Of a stretch of 33,935 nt of DNA, positions 24,664 through 32,521 are shown piece after piece. Source of the stretch: JBBAFM01 sp041655415 (GTDB lineage: Bacteria > Bacillota > Clostridia > Peptostreptococcales > JAAYPU01); the NCBI GenBank assembly GCA_964429195.1, contig CAYSBC010000018.1, positions 1 through 33,935 of the forward strand, written 5' to 3'. The notes under the pieces are model-generated. The model worked only from the letters and a program-made list of their open reading frames with translations. It had not been told where the DNA came from and searched no databases. How positions within the stretch are numbered: the first letter of the stretch is position 1; every line of letters begins with the position of its first letter. The translations under genes were made by a program, and so were the position numbers.

Positions 24664-25998
24664 CTATTTCATTATTTCGTTCATTAATTTAATTCCTGTA
24701 TAATAGAGCGGATCCCTGGGAGTTGAAAATGGAGGAGCATAAGCCAAATCGAAGTGAATAAGATCCTCAGCTTTTGCCTTTAAAGATATAGCAGTAACTA
24801 TCACATCAATCCTTTTGTCCACCCCTTCATAACCTATGATTTGAGCTCCAAGCAGGCGGCCGCTTGACTTTTCAGCAACCGTTTTGATAACCATATCTTT
24901 GCCACCCATATATTCCGGCTTATTTGGTTTTTTATCAAGGGCAACAACAACATCATAGCCATTGTCGATAGCTTCTTTTTCAGAAAGACCGGTTTGTGCT
25001 ACGGTCAGATCAAAGACCCTAAATATTCCGGTTCCAAGAACTCCCTTAAAGGTTTCTTGGCCATTTGTTATACTATTTCCGGCAATAACCCCTGTTTTAT
25101 TGGCAGTGGACCCGAGGGCACGATAGACAGGTTTGCCTGTAACCATATGAAAATGTTCAATACAGTCACCGCATGCATAGATATTATCAATATTTGTTTT
25201 CATTTTAGAATCAACCATGATTGCCCCTGTGCTACCAAGCTCAATGCCTGCAGCTTGAGCTAATTGGACATTAGGGCGAATGCCTGTTGCAAGTAAAACC
25301 ATATCTGCCTGAATAAGGCTTCCATCCCCTAAGACAACACCTTGATCTGTAATTTCCTGAGTAGCTGTATTTTTAAGGACGAGAACGCCATGTTCTTTCA
25401 GGTGTTCTTCAATTAAAATTGTCATATCATTCTCTAGGCTTTTAGCTATAGATGAGCGTGCAATAAGAGTTGTTTTAATCCCCAGTTTTCTAAAGCTTTC
25501 GCACATTTCAAGGCCAACCAAGCCTGTTCCGATGATAGCAGCAGTCTGGGGCTTTTCATTGTCGATGAAGGATTTTATTTTATTAAGATGTTCCATATTT
25601 CTAAAGAGAAAAATATTTTTATTATCGTTCCCTTGAATAGGTGGCTTTTCACTTACGGCCCCTGTGGCTATAATAAGGTAGTCATACGTATCTTCAAAGG
25701 TTTCTTCCGTTTCTATATTTTTCACAAGAATAGAATTTTTCTCAGGTGTGATGGTTAATACTTCATGGGCAACAAGTACATCAATACGATGTTTTTGTTT
25801 GAAAAAATCCGAATCTCTTGGGACTAATGCCTCAAAATCAGTAAATTCATTACTGATAAAGTAGGGCATACCACAGCTAGCATAAGAAATAGAATTATCC
25901 TTTTCATAGATTACAATTTCAGCGTGCCTATTGCGTCTTCTTATTTCAGTTGCAGCAGAGGTTCCGGCAGCAACTGCACCGATAATCAAAATTCGCAT
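24664..25998 (-). CDS. FAD-dependent NADH oxidase / CoA-disulfide reductase family protein
   Basis: A 444-residue flavoprotein with one redox-active cysteine. The N terminus has an FAD motif (IIGAVAAGTSAA). C42 in SYASCGMPYF is the peroxidatic or CoA-linked cysteine of the NADH oxidase, NADH peroxidase and CoA-disulfide reductase group. IIGTGLVGLEMCE binds NAD(P)H, and YACGDCIE completes the FAD site. The C-terminal dimer domain has APPFSTPRDPLYYTG with the tyrosines seen in CoA-disulfide reductases. Start is ATG after GGAGG. It converges on the rubrerythrin operon, fitting oxygen defence and perhaps electron supply to rubredoxin. The sequence cannot separate water-forming oxidase, CoA-disulfide or polysulfide reductase activity. 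Confidence 0.88.
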   Translation of the reverse strand: MRILIIGAVAAGTSAATEIRRRNRHAEIVIYEKDNSISYASCGMPYFISNEFTDFEALVPRDSDFFKQKHRIDVLVAHEVLTITPEKNSILVKNIETEETFEDTYDYLIIATGAVSEKPPIQGNDNKNIFLFRNMEHLNKIKSFIDNEKPQTAAIIGTGLVGLEMCESFRKLGIKTTLIARSSIAKSLENDMTILIEEHLKEHGVLVLKNTATQEITDQGVVLGDGSLIQADMVLLATGIRPNVQLAQAAGIELGSTGAIMVDSKMKTNIDNIYACGDCIEHFHMVTGKPVYRALGSTANKTGVIAGNSITNGQETFKGVLGTGIFRVFDLTVAQTGLSEKEAIDNGYDVVVALDKKPNKPEYMGGKDMVIKTVAEKSSGRLLGAQIIGYEGVDKRIDVIVTAISLKAKAEDLIHFDLAYAPPFSTPRDPLYYTGIKLMNEIMK

Positions 25999-26024
25999 AA
26001 TATTTCCTCCATGTATTTTTATTA

Positions 26025-26053
26025 ATTATATAATACATCATTTTAATGCACAA
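26025..26053 (-). promoter_or_regulatory. Sigma-A promoter of the NADH oxidase gene
   Basis: On the minus strand TTGTGC (26053-26048) and TATAAT (26030-26025) are separated by exactly 17 bases, about 27 bases before the start codon. Confidence 0.75.
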
Positions 26054-26098
26054 GGGATCACTTTTTATGGGAAATGAAAACAAAGAGTGGCTAATCCT

Positions 26099-26662
26099 TT
26101 AAAAAAAGGTATAAATGATACCGCCGATTATCCCAGAGCCTAAAATAACAAAGATGGGATTGGGTTTCCATTTTTTTAAAACAACAAAGGAAATAACCAT
26201 AAGAATAATGGCACTATAATTCATAGAAGTGAGGTTAATATCGGTTGTGTTTTCACCCCATAGAGTAAGAATTAAAATGGATAAGCCTGCAGAAGCTATC
26301 ATAGCAACTACAGCTGGGCGTAAGCTGTGAAGAATGCAATCGATTAATGTTAAATCTTTATATTTGAAATAAACCCATGCCACCAGGGAGACAATTATAC
26401 AGGAAGGTGTGATAAAGCCTAAAGTGGCGATAATAGCACCTAGGATTCCTTCCAGCTGCATACCAATAAATGTGGCTGCATTAATAGCTATTGGTCCGGG
26501 GGTCATCTGAGCGATAACAATTAAATCAGTAAATTCAGTGAGGCTAAGCCATTGATGAGATTCGACTACTTGGCTTTGAATAAGTGGTAGGGAAGCAAGT
26601 CCTCCACCAATGGTGAAAAGTCCAACTTGGAAAAAGCTCCAATAAAGTGTTAGCAATTGCAT
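26099..26662 (-). CDS. chrA: Chromate transporter (CHR family), second half-size subunit
   Basis: A 187-residue membrane protein with about five or six hydrophobic segments and the CHR signature FTIGGGLASLPLIQ near the N terminus, then MTPGPIAINAATFIG. Half-size CHR proteins work as pairs, and its partner is the gene just upstream, with start and stop overlapping by one base (TAATG). The family exports chromate in known cases, but many bacterial members have no shown substrate. No chromate-linked regulator is nearby, so the substrate is open. Confidence 0.87.
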   Translation of the reverse strand: MQLLTLYWSFFQVGLFTIGGGLASLPLIQSQVVESHQWLSLTEFTDLIVIAQMTPGPIAINAATFIGMQLEGILGAIIATLGFITPSCIIVSLVAWVYFKYKDLTLIDCILHSLRPAVVAMIASAGLSILILTLWGENTTDINLTSMNYSAIILMVISFVVLKKWKPNPIFVILGSGIIGGIIYTFF

Positions 26663-27222
26663 TATATCATTCCTTTTTTATCATCATAAAACCATTGGAA
26701 GAACCCAATGAATGCACAAACTAAAATAATATAAATTACATTGACCTTAAAATAGAATGCAGCAACAAAAGCTGCAAACATGGTCAAGGTTGAAAAACTT
26801 TGTTTTTTCCTTAGAATATTATTTCCTAAATTTAAGACTACATCAGCAATAACAGCAGTAATGCCTGCCTGCATTCCTTTTAATACCCCTTGGATAATTT
26901 GGTTTTCGCGAAAAGAAATATAAAAATAGGAAATGACAGATAAGGTGATTAAGGGTGGCAAAATGGAACCAAGGATAGTGACAGCAGCTCCAACAAATCC
27001 TCCCATGCGATAACCGATGAGTATGGATGCATTGATTGCCACTGCTCCAGGAGATGATTGTGCGATGGCAATCATATTAAGCATTTCATCATCCTCTATC
27101 CAATTGAGATGATCTACAAATTTCTTTTTCATGAGAGGCACGATGACGTATCCTCCGCCGAAGGTAAAGGCACTAAGAAGAAATGTGGATGTAAAGAGTT
27201 TGAAATAGATATTGTTTTTCAT
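26662..27222 (-). CDS. chrA: Chromate transporter (CHR family), first half-size subunit
   Basis: A hydrophobic protein of 186 residues with the CHR motif FTFGGGYVIVPLMKKKFV and AQSSPGAVAINASILIG, homologous to the following gene across its length. Two ATG codons lie two codons apart, at 27228 and 27222. AAAGGA is one or two bases from the first but seven from the second, so I take 27222; the longer form has 188 residues. With its partner it would form the heterodimer equal to a full-length ChrA. It is transcribed away from the LysM/M14 endopeptidase gene from a shared 166-base region. Confidence 0.85.
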   Translation of the reverse strand: MKNNIYFKLFTSTFLLSAFTFGGGYVIVPLMKKKFVDHLNWIEDDEMLNMIAIAQSSPGAVAINASILIGYRMGGFVGAAVTILGSILPPLITLSVISYFYISFRENQIIQGVLKGMQAGITAVIADVVLNLGNNILRKKQSFSTLTMFAAFVAAFYFKVNVIYIILVCAFIGFFQWFYDDKKGMI

Positions 27223-27285
27223 TCTCATGTCCTTTCTTGTCTTAAATTCATCTTATAATAGAATAATCTTACATCTCAGTAAGTA

Positions 27286-27314
27286 ATTATATCGATAAGA
27301 AACTATTTCTGCAA
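27286..27314 (-). promoter_or_regulatory. Sigma-A promoter of the chromate transporter pair
   Basis: On the minus strand TTGCAG (27314-27309) and TATAAT (27291-27286) are separated by 17 bases. Confidence 0.75.
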
Positions 27315-27327
27315 CCTATAATTATTT

Positions 27328-27355
27328 TGCACAAAAAAGGTGACTTATGTATAAG
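27328..27355 (+). promoter_or_regulatory. Possible promoter of the LysM/M14 endopeptidase gene
   Basis: TTGCAC at 27328-27333 and TATAAG at 27350-27355 have a 16-base spacer. It faces away from the chromate transporter promoter. If the gene is expressed in sporulation another sigma factor may be used; I see no firm sigma-E or sigma-K site. Confidence 0.4.
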
Positions 27356-27394
27356 ATATTAGTAATAATCAACTATTTTTTAGGGGGTAACAAA

Positions 27395-28666
27395 ATGAGA
27401 ATTTTACAGGTTGGATCTAGGGGAACCGATGTAATGGAGATTCAATCTCTTTTAAAAAAGATCGGATATAATCCAGGGCAAATAGATGGAATCTTTGGAC
27501 AGCAAACGAGGCAGGCAGTTCTTAATTTTCAAAGGGATAATAATTTAATACCCGATGGCATAATCGGTCCTGCAACGTGGAGAGTTTTAACGCCTTTGTT
27601 AATAGGCTATGATACTTATGTGATACAGCCAGGTGATACCTTATGGCAAATAGCCCAAAAATATTATACAACAGTCAACAAGATTGTGACAGCTAATCCA
27701 GGTATCAATCCTTATGCATTACGAATTGGTCAAAGGATTACAGTGCCCTATGGTATAGATGTTGTAGATACGAATATAGATTATACCTATGAAATTATGG
27801 AAAGAGATATTAGGGGGCTCAAAGCAAGATATCCATTCATTCAAACCGGAATAGCGGGTAAAAGCGTCTTAGGAAAAAATTTATACTATATAAGGCTGGG
27901 CAATGGACCGAATGAAGTGTTTTTTAATGCTGCACATCATGGAATTGAATGGATAACATCAACACTATTAATGAAGTTTACAGAAAACTTTTTAAAGGCC
28001 TATACTAATGGGGGAAACATAAGAGGCTATGACCTAGATACGATATGGGATCAAAGCACTATCTATATTTTGCCTATGGTCAATCCTGATGGTGTCGATT
28101 TGGTTCTTAATGGGCTGGATCCATCCAACCCTTACTACAACCAATTATTACAGTGGAACAATACAGGTTTACCTTTTTCCAGAGTTTGGTCAGCCAATAT
28201 TAGAGGAGTAGACTTAAATCATAATTATGATGCACTCTTTTGGGAATATAAGCGTTTAGCTGAAGAGTTAGGCTATGATGAGCCCGGTCCAACACGCTTT
28301 CCTGGTCCATCACCAGAGTCTGAACCTGAATCGAGGGCTGTAGCTGATTTCACCAGAAATCATAATTTTAAATTGGTTTTAGCTTATCACACCCAGGGTC
28401 AGGTTATTTATTGGAACTTCCAGAACATGGCTCCGCCTGTTGCCAGGAGGATAGGTGAACTTTTTGCAAGGGTAAGTGGCTATACATTGGATGAAACCAC
28501 GGGAACAGCAGCTTATTCGGGTTATAAGGATTGGTTCATTCAGGAATACAGAAGGCCGGGTTATACAATAGAAGCCGGAATAGGTGTTAATCCATTACCT
28601 ATCTCTCAATTCAATGAAATATATAATGATAATGAAGAGATATTGCTACTTGCACCACTTATGTGA
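27395..28666 (+). CDS. Peptidoglycan-binding, LysM, M14-family endopeptidase
   Basis: A 423-residue wall hydrolase, probably a gamma-D-glutamyl-meso-diaminopimelate peptidase. Residues 1-68 are a peptidoglycan-binding domain (GSRGTDVMEIQSLLKKIGY, DGIFGQQTRQAVLNFQ). Residues 72-120 are LysM (YVIQPGDTLWQIAQKYY). From about 130 comes an M14 zinc carboxypeptidase fold with ligands H182 and E185 (HHGIE) and H332 (AYHTQG), and catalytic E393 (TIEAGIG). This order matches endopeptidase I of Lysinibacillus sphaericus and YqgT-like proteins. There is no signal peptide, which fits a protein acting within the sporulating mother cell or released at lysis. Start: ATG at 27395 after AGGGGGT; the longer frame from 27347 lacks such a site. 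Confidence 0.9.
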   Translation: MRILQVGSRGTDVMEIQSLLKKIGYNPGQIDGIFGQQTRQAVLNFQRDNNLIPDGIIGPATWRVLTPLLIGYDTYVIQPGDTLWQIAQKYYTTVNKIVTANPGINPYALRIGQRITVPYGIDVVDTNIDYTYEIMERDIRGLKARYPFIQTGIAGKSVLGKNLYYIRLGNGPNEVFFNAAHHGIEWITSTLLMKFTENFLKAYTNGGNIRGYDLDTIWDQSTIYILPMVNPDGVDLVLNGLDPSNPYYNQLLQWNNTGLPFSRVWSANIRGVDLNHNYDALFWEYKRLAEELGYDEPGPTRFPGPSPESEPESRAVADFTRNHNFKLVLAYHTQGQVIYWNFQNMAPPVARRIGELFARVSGYTLDETTGTAAYSGYKDWFIQEYRRPGYTIEAGIGVNPLPISQFNEIYNDNEEILLLAPLM

Positions 28667-28683
28667 AAAAATAAGGTATAGTA

Positions 28684-28712
28684 TTGACAAACAAAAGAGG
28701 ATAGAGTATAAT
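28684..28712 (+). promoter_or_regulatory. Consensus sigma-A promoter of the T-box/ABC importer operon
   Basis: TTGACA at 28684-28689 and TATAAT at 28707-28712 are separated by 17 bases, a perfect match to consensus. Such a strong promoter fits control by downstream attenuation. Confidence 0.9.
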
Positions 28713-28719
28713 AATAAAT

Positions 28720-28984
28720 ATTTTAAAAGACAATGACCAGAACCAGTAGCAGTGAAACTAGTCTTAACAGAGAGCTTTAGATTGGTGAGAAAAAGCAGAA
28801 ACAGTCACTGTGAATTCATCTTGCGAGTTGTGTACTGAAGGGTAGAAACCTTGTAGGCTGCACCGGATTCCAACCGTTATAGTGGAGGAGTAATGTTAGT
28901 TACTCACTGAGATTGTTGATTTTTCAACGAAGACAAGGTGGTACCGCGAAATAATCGCCCCTGTTATACAGGTGGCGTTTTTTG
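28720..28984 (+). ncRNA. T-box riboswitch, likely phenylalanine-specific
   Basis: This leader fills the 387-base gap before the ABC importer. CAGTA at 28744-28748 pairs with TACTG at 28833-28837 at the base of Stem I. AGAGAGC and GGTGAGAA are the Stem I bulge and distal-loop motifs. GTTGA/TCAAC forms a small hairpin before the T-box sequence GGTGGTACCGCG at 28937-28948. A terminator follows. In Stem I the codon after GAA is TTC (28815-28817), reading Phe. The T-box UGGN base at 28942 is U, which pairs with A73 as in tRNA-Phe; tRNA-Trp normally has G73. Uncharged tRNA should stabilise the antiterminator and switch on the importer. Confidence 0.93.
28956..28983 (+). terminator. T-box-controlled terminator
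   Basis: CGCCCCTG at 28956-28963 pairs with CAGGTGGCG at 28969-28977 (one bulged T), followed by six Ts. It is the off-state structure of the riboswitch. Confidence 0.9.
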
Positions 28985-29053
28985 TTTTTGAGATATTATA
29001 AGTCCAATAACCGTTAAGGTTTATTGAATAAATGAATTATAGGAGGGGAAATA

Positions 29054-30040
29054 ATGAACAAAAAGGCAAAAGTTTTAACAGTTATATTAGCAATTGTTAT
29101 GATTATTTCATTAATAGGTTGTTCACAAGAAGAAGTACCAAGCGACACTCCAATCAAAATAGGCATCATCCAATATAATGCTCATGGGGCATTGGATGCA
29201 GCAAGGATGGGCTTTATTGATGCACTGAAGGACAATGGTTACGAAGATGGAGGCAAAATAGCTATCGATTACCAAAATGCACAGGCCGATGCAGCTAACC
29301 TTTCGACCATCGGGGATCGTTTTGTCAGCAACAAGGTTGATCTAGTTCTTGCTATTGCAACTCCCGCTGCTCAATCTATAGCCGGCAAAACAACAGAAAT
29401 TCCAATATTAGGAACAGCAATTACGGATTATGTAGACGCAAGATTAGTGGATTCCAATGAAGTTCCCGGTGGAAATGTGAGTGGAACTACGGATATGAAT
29501 CCTATAAAAGAACAAATTGACTTGATGCTTAGACTAGCACCGGATACAAAAACAGTTGGTTTCCTTTATACATCCAATGAAGATAATTCTATTTTCCAGA
29601 TACGTCATGCAAAAGCAGCTGTAGAAGCCTTAGGACTATCTCATGTGGAGGTTACTGTGTCTAATTCAAACGAGGTACAGCAAGCAACTCAATCGATTAT
29701 TGATAAGGTTGATGCCATCTACATTCCTACGGATAATATTTTTGCATCTGCTATGCCAATCGTATACGGTGTAACAGCAGAGTCCAAGACACCTGTTATA
29801 TGTGCAGAAACAGGAATGGTTCTAAGCGGTGGATTAGCTACATTAGGTATTAATTATTATGACCTTGGTTATCAAACCGGTTTAATGGCTATTCGTATTA
29901 TCGAAGGAAGCGGAGAACCGGCTTCTATGGCCATAGAAGCTGCAAGTGAATTCGATTATGTCATCAATGGCACTGTGGCTGAGGAAATAGGAATGGATAT
30001 TCCGGATGATTTGAAAGAGTATGTGGTTGAAGCAGAATAA
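29054..30040 (+). CDS. ABC importer substrate-binding lipoprotein (TrpX-like, COG2984 type)
   Basis: A 328-residue lipoprotein. Residues 1-23 are a lipoprotein signal with lipobox LIGC, C23 being lipidated. The mature part is a two-lobed periplasmic-binding fold: IKIGIIQYNAHGALDAARMGF, DLVLAIATPAAQSIA, GFLYTSNEDNS, and near the end ATLGINYYDLGYQTG, which matches the family next to TrpXYZ-type permeases. It should capture an amino acid outside the membrane and hand it to the permease. Start is ATG after TAGGAGGGG. The T-box in front points to an aromatic amino acid, with phenylalanine the best reading. Confidence 0.88.
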   Translation: MNKKAKVLTVILAIVMIISLIGCSQEEVPSDTPIKIGIIQYNAHGALDAARMGFIDALKDNGYEDGGKIAIDYQNAQADAANLSTIGDRFVSNKVDLVLAIATPAAQSIAGKTTEIPILGTAITDYVDARLVDSNEVPGGNVSGTTDMNPIKEQIDLMLRLAPDTKTVGFLYTSNEDNSIFQIRHAKAAVEALGLSHVEVTVSNSNEVQQATQSIIDKVDAIYIPTDNIFASAMPIVYGVTAESKTPVICAETGMVLSGGLATLGINYYDLGYQTGLMAIRIIEGSGEPASMAIEAASEFDYVINGTVAEEIGMDIPDDLKEYVVEAE

Positions 30041-30084
30041 GAAGTAAGACAAAATATTGTAATGAAAGAAATGAGTGAAGTGGA

Positions 30085-31011
30085 ATGCTACAAATAATTT
30101 TAGGTGCTATCATGTTAGGCCTTTTGTGGGCAGTGATGACCATAGGTGTCTACATTACCTATAGAATATTAGATATTGCCGATCTGACAGTAGAAGGAAG
30201 CATAGCTATGGGTGCTGCAATTGCTGCCCAAGCAATTTATCATGGGATAAACCCTTTTATAGCAACGCTCTTAGCACTTTTGGGAGGTATGACTGCAGGT
30301 CTGATAACCGGTTTATTGCATACAAAGCTTAAGATTCCTGCCCTATTATCAGGGATTCTAACGATGATTGCTCTTTATTCTATCAATTTGCGTATACTAG
30401 GCAAAGCAAACCTTTCACTACTAAGAATGGATACTGTTTATACTGCCTTTAGAAACACAAGTATCAGTAAGAATGCCCTGTTTATGAATCTGGGCATTAG
30501 CCAAGTAGTGCCTGTAATCGCTTTAGCATTGGTCATTGTATTGGGGATAATTGGGTTGTTATATTGGTTTTTTGGTACGGAAATAGGTTGTTCTATCAGG
30601 GCAACAGGCAATAATCCACAGATGTCTCGTGCCCAGGGTATTAATACGAATAATATGATTATTTTAGGTTTAATCATAAGCAATGGATTAGTGGCTATCA
30701 GTGGAGCCTTGATTGCCCAACAGCAAAGTTTTGCGGATATTCAGATGGGTATAGGTTCTATTGTAATAGGCTTAGCTTCGGTCATTATCGGAGAAGTACT
30801 CTTTGGAAAAAAGAATTTCTTCAGTCGATTGCTATCCCTTGTTTTAGGTGCCATAACCTACCGTATTATTATTGCATTAGTTCTTGAAATGGGTATGCCG
30901 GCAAATGATTTGAAATTATTTACGGCTATTACTGTGGCAGTAGCATTAGCATTGCCGGTATTCAAATCCTATTTGCATCCCATAAAACAAAGTATGAAAG
31001 GGGGAATGTAA
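30085..31011 (+). CDS. ABC importer permease (TrpY-like, COG4120 type)
   Basis: A 308-residue inner-membrane subunit with about eight or nine hydrophobic helices, related to branched-chain amino acid permeases (LivH type). DLTVEGSIAMGAAIAA near the N terminus and GCSIRATGNNPQMSRAQGINTN, the cytoplasmic coupling loop, are family marks. Only one permease gene is present, so a homodimer is expected. Start is ATG at 30085, 44 bases after the lipoprotein gene, with a modest site (GAAGTGG). It ends one base before the ATPase gene. Confidence 0.88.
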   Translation: MLQIILGAIMLGLLWAVMTIGVYITYRILDIADLTVEGSIAMGAAIAAQAIYHGINPFIATLLALLGGMTAGLITGLLHTKLKIPALLSGILTMIALYSINLRILGKANLSLLRMDTVYTAFRNTSISKNALFMNLGISQVVPVIALALVIVLGIIGLLYWFFGTEIGCSIRATGNNPQMSRAQGINTNNMIILGLIISNGLVAISGALIAQQQSFADIQMGIGSIVIGLASVIIGEVLFGKKNFFSRLLSLVLGAITYRIIIALVLEMGMPANDLKLFTAITVAVALALPVFKSYLHPIKQSMKGGM

Positions 31012-31012
31012 G

Positions 31013-31807
31013 GTGTTGTCAGTCAACGGTTTACACAAAACATTTAATATGGGTACAGTCAATGAAAAAACCGCTTTACAAAACCTTAGCCTTACCCTTC
31101 AGGAAGGAGACTTTGTGACCTTAATCGGTAGCAATGGATCTGGCAAATCAACTTTGTTAAATTGCATAGCAGGTGTTCATTCAGTAGATAAAGGCTCTAT
31201 TATCATTGACAATGTGGATGTCACTAAATTTTCTGAACATAAGCGCGCAGGTGTTTTAGGTCGGGTTTTTCAAGATCCTATGGTTGGGACTGCAGCGAAT
31301 ATGGGTATTGAAGAAAATTTGGCACTTGCTTATAGACGGGGGAAAAAGCGTAGTTTAAGATGGGGAATTAGTAACAAAGAAAGAGAACTTTTTAGAGAGT
31401 TACTGAGGCCACTGGATTTAGGCTTAGAAAATCGTTTGAGCGATAAAATAGGCCTCTTGTCCGGCGGCCAGCGACAGGCGATTACCCTGGTAATGGCCAC
31501 CCTTAAAAGACCCAAACTTTTGTTATTAGACGAACATACGGCGGCACTTGATCCCAAAACAGCAGCGAAGGTTTTGGAGTTAAGTGATAGATTTATAGAA
31601 GAGGCTAAGCTGACTTCCTTAATGGTTACGCATAATATGAAAGACGCCATAAAACATGGTAATCGTTTAATCATGATGTATGATGGTCGTATCATTCTCG
31701 ATATCAAAGGTGAAGAAAAGCAAAAACTGACGGTTGAAGATTTATTACATCGCTTTGGCAAAGCAAGTGGTGAGGAATTCTCGGATGACCGAGCGTTATT
31801 GTCATAA
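31013..31807 (+). CDS. ABC importer ATP-binding subunit (TrpZ-like, COG1101 type)
   Basis: A 264-residue ATPase that powers the importer. Walker A is GSNGSGKST at 39-47; the Q-loop region is VFQDPMVG; the signature is LSGGQRQ; Walker B is LLLLDEHTAALD; the switch histidine is in VTHN. DEHTAALDPK and the ALAYRRGKKRSLRWGI insert are typical of this family. GTG at 31013 follows AAAGGGGGAA; TTG one codon later is a possible alternative. A terminator 40 bases on closes the operon. Confidence 0.9.
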   Translation: MLSVNGLHKTFNMGTVNEKTALQNLSLTLQEGDFVTLIGSNGSGKSTLLNCIAGVHSVDKGSIIIDNVDVTKFSEHKRAGVLGRVFQDPMVGTAANMGIEENLALAYRRGKKRSLRWGISNKERELFRELLRPLDLGLENRLSDKIGLLSGGQRQAITLVMATLKRPKLLLLDEHTAALDPKTAAKVLELSDRFIEEAKLTSLMVTHNMKDAIKHGNRLIMMYDGRIILDIKGEEKQKLTVEDLLHRFGKASGEEFSDDRALLS

Positions 31808-31848
31808 AAATGGACCGACTCTCTTCAAGAGGAAGCCCGAAAGCAAAG

Positions 31849-31887
31849 ACTGCACCGAAGGAAAAAACCTTTAGTGCAGTTTTCTTT
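31849..31887 (+). terminator. Intrinsic terminator after the ABC importer operon
   Basis: ACTGCAC at 31849-31855 pairs with GTGCAGT at 31874-31880, with an inner AGG/CCT pairing, then TTTCTTT. Confidence 0.8.
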
Positions 31888-31922
31888 ATGCCTGTCAGAA
31901 TGGATAATTTTATTTTTGTTTT

Positions 31923-31962
31923 TTGAACAAATCCTGAACTATTTAGTCTAATATCTGTTCAA
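31923..31962. repeat. Inverted repeat upstream of the thioesterase-panC pair
   Basis: TTGAACA at 31923-31929 and TGTTCAA at 31956-31962 are perfect seven-base arms 26 bases apart. They extend to 11 bases with one mismatch. A half-copy (CTGAAC) lies between them. The right arm overlaps the -35 of the candidate promoter, so an operator is possible. The rest of 31888-32045 holds nothing else I recognise. Confidence 0.5.
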
Positions 31963-31984
31963 GAAATGAAAAGTAATGTATAAT
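31956..31984 (+). promoter_or_regulatory. Possible promoter of the thioesterase-panC pair
   Basis: TATAAT at 31979-31984 lies 17 bases after TGTTCA at 31956-31961. The -10 is perfect and preceded directly by TG; the -35 is weak, which suits an activated or repressed promoter. Confidence 0.45.
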
Positions 31985-32045
31985 AAACTAAAGTTTTGAG
32001 GATACATAAAGATAAATAGGTATCGAACGAACAGGAGGAGCAAGT

Positions 32046-32519
32046 GTGGATAATATAAAACAACTTACCCAATTAACAATGTCCCAAGTCATGTTGCCAG
32101 GTCAGGCTAATGTTGCGGGCAATGTTCATGGTGGCGAAATAATGAAATTTATGGATTCTGCTGCAGGAGCAGTAGCTATGCGATATGCCAGAAGCAATGT
32201 GGTCACTGCGAGAGTGGATGAATTGGAATTCCATCTTCCCATTTTTGTCGGAGCCCTAGTTAGCTGTTATGCAGAGGTTACTTATGTGGGTAATTCTTCA
32301 ATGGAAATTATGGTAACGGTATACGTTGAAGATCTTGAAAGGGAGAGTCCACCTAAGCATGCTCTTAGTGCCTATTTCACGATGGTTGCTTTAGATAGAA
32401 TGGGTAGACCACAAAGAATACCGCCACTTGAAATAGAAAATGAAGAAGGTCAAAGAAAATTTGAGGAAGGCAAAGCAAGATACATGGCACATAATCTCAA
32501 GAAAAAAGGAGATAAATAG
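32046..32519 (+). CDS. Acyl-CoA thioesterase (hotdog fold, YkhA/YciA type)
   Basis: Expected to hydrolyse acyl-CoA to free acid and CoA in the cytoplasm. The 157-residue product has the core PGQANVAGNVHGGEIMKFMD, where HGG and the following Asp mark the active-site helix of this hotdog group, then VDELEFHLPIFVGALVSCYAEV and a C-terminal charged tail. Start is GTG at 32046; another GTG at 32044 is out of frame. AGGAGGAGCAA lies just upstream. panC begins two bases after its stop, so the two share a transcript and perhaps a link through CoA supply. The acyl chain range is unknown. Confidence 0.88.
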   Translation: MDNIKQLTQLTMSQVMLPGQANVAGNVHGGEIMKFMDSAAGAVAMRYARSNVVTARVDELEFHLPIFVGALVSCYAEVTYVGNSSMEIMVTVYVEDLERESPPKHALSAYFTMVALDRMGRPQRIPPLEIENEEGQRKFEEGKARYMAHNLKKKGDK

Positions 32520-32521
32520 AT

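Noticed and set aside
26058..26089. Weak hairpin between the chromate transporter and NADH oxidase genes
   Set aside because: The CACT/AGTG arms have mismatches and a long loop; not convincing as a terminator.
31330..31761. 143-codon minus-strand frame
   Set aside because: Antisense shadow of the ABC ATPase, whose motifs are all in the plus frame.
31820..31830. CTCTTCAAGAG palindrome after the ABC operon
   Set aside because: Too short and without a T-run; the real terminator is at 31849.
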